From NCBI GenBank assembly GCA_002428525.1, contig DIWU01000026.1:56837-120836 (forward strand): DNA of 64,000 bases, read 5' to 3'. Below the pieces are notes generated by a model. That model was given only the letters and a program-made list of their open reading frames with translations, had not been told where the DNA came from and searched no databases. Position 1 is the stretch's first letter; each line of letters opens with the position of its first letter. Position numbers and translations under genes: made by a program. Below are positions 63,545 through 64,000 of the stretch, piece by piece. Source of the DNA: a bacterium UBP14_UBA6098 (GTDB lineage Bacteria; UBP14; UBA6098).

Positions 63545-64000
63545 TTGAGCATAATAAATACCGACTCGAAAGTATTCCGGTTCGTCGAGGTTGACTCGAC
63601 CAACCGGATTGCTTTATCTTCCGAAGGCGCACAACATGGCTCCGTTTTCGTTGCAAAGCGCCAAAACACGGGCATAGGAAGGCGCGGACGGCAATGGGTC
63701 TCGCCGATGGGCGGGCTTTACCTTTCGATTCTTCTTGAAAACCTCGAAGGTTTAATCTCGTATCAAAAGTGTTCAATTCTATGCGGCCTTTGCGTTGCAA
63801 GAGTTTGCGGCAGTTTAGCGCCCGATGAGTCCTTCTATATAAAATGGCCGAACGATATCTTTGTTCGCAACAAAAAGCTTTGTGGAATCTTGGCGCAAAT
63901 ACAGGTAAAAGGGAATACTTCGCGAGGCGCTATCGGAATCGGTGTTAACCTCAATGCCGAAAGCAATGCATTTCCCGAAGACCTCCGAGATAAGGTTATA
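63545..64000 (+). CDS. birA: Biotin-[acetyl-CoA-carboxylase] ligase, 3' end beyond the window
   Basis: Partial gene (152 codons seen). From TTG 63545 the frame reads FRFVEVDSTNRIALSSEG, the biotinyl-AMP loop QNTGIGRRGRQWVSP, then GGLYLSILLENL, IKWPNDIFVRNKKLCGIL and GAIGIGVNLNAES, all BirA hallmarks. No N-terminal DNA-binding domain is present, so it is a class I ligase that modifies protein only. It would attach biotin to Lys117 of the carrier subunit encoded just upstream. The TTG start is the earliest good one after the mmdB stop and is not certain. Confidence 0.88.
   Translation, partial: MSIINTDSKVFRFVEVDSTNRIALSSEGAQHGSVFVAKRQNTGIGRRGRQWVSPMGGLYLSILLENLEGLISYQKCSILCGLCVARVCGSLAPDESFYIKWPNDIFVRNKKLCGILAQIQVKGNTSRGAIGIGVNLNAESNAFPEDLRDKVI

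Overview
The window reads as a piece of a Gram-negative-type, anaerobic, uncultured bacterium of the FCB superphylum or a neighbouring candidate phylum (Cloacimonetes, Zixibacteria or WOR-3-like). Reasons: an LPS-transport pair (lptC, lptB), an exported protein with a Por/type IX-style C-terminal sorting domain (PNPFN... GNKV... SGVYFYQI), very large exported repeat proteins, a sodium-pumping methylmalonyl-CoA decarboxylase, an oxygen-sensitive class I fumarase and HypE. I cannot name the species. Coding regions are moderately GC-rich and gaps are AT-rich. I see no phage, insertion sequence or CRISPR array.

Layout. 1-5 kb: lptC, lptB, rpoN, lipA, hpf, hprK, the classical lptB-rpoN-hpf-hprK block with lipA inserted. 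5-9.2 kb: four exported proteins ending in a strong terminator. 9.2-14.5 kb: NfeD-type membrane protease, a large radical-SAM/DUF2344 fusion, rsmB. 14.5-22.5 kb, minus strand: a tightly packed ten-gene string from rpmA to queH that includes class I fumarase, a thioredoxin-type arsenate reductase/phosphatase, an SppA protease fused to a barrel-like N-terminus, and a Na/phosphate transporter with a PhoU-like partner. 22.6-25.8 kb: mutS2 and a zinc metallopeptidase. 25.8-27.6 kb: a decay zone with three broken genes beside an initiator tRNA. 27.6-36 kb, minus strand: ferredoxin, ogt, prfB (with its programmed frameshift intact), purA, isochorismatase-like hydrolase, PTS IIA, YibQ-like deacetylase, TauE/SafE-like membrane protein, exported polyferredoxin and hypE.

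36.2-51.1 kb holds two adjacent paralogous giant exported proteins (2255 and 2664 residues). Each has an Asp-box beta-propeller near the N-terminus, an array of 10 or 12 units of about 80 residues, three to four InlB-B-like modules and a shared C-terminal domain. The 239-residue protein at 5.8 kb looks like a stand-alone copy of that C-terminal domain. This family is the most novel-looking item here.

51.1-57.5 kb: an O-antigen ligase/GT9 fusion, a YfiH-type enzyme, Mrp, BioY and a fused phosphate acyltransferase-acyl kinase (Ptb-Buk). 57.9-64 kb: methylmalonyl-CoA mutase, epimerase, the four decarboxylase subunits (A, D, C, B) and biotin ligase, cut by the window end. Together with BioY and Ptb-Buk these form a near-complete module: succinyl-CoA to methylmalonyl-CoA to propionyl-CoA with sodium export, then propionyl phosphate and propionate with ATP formation. 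It could also run in reverse; the sequence does not fix the direction. The B12-binding mutase subunit is not in the window.
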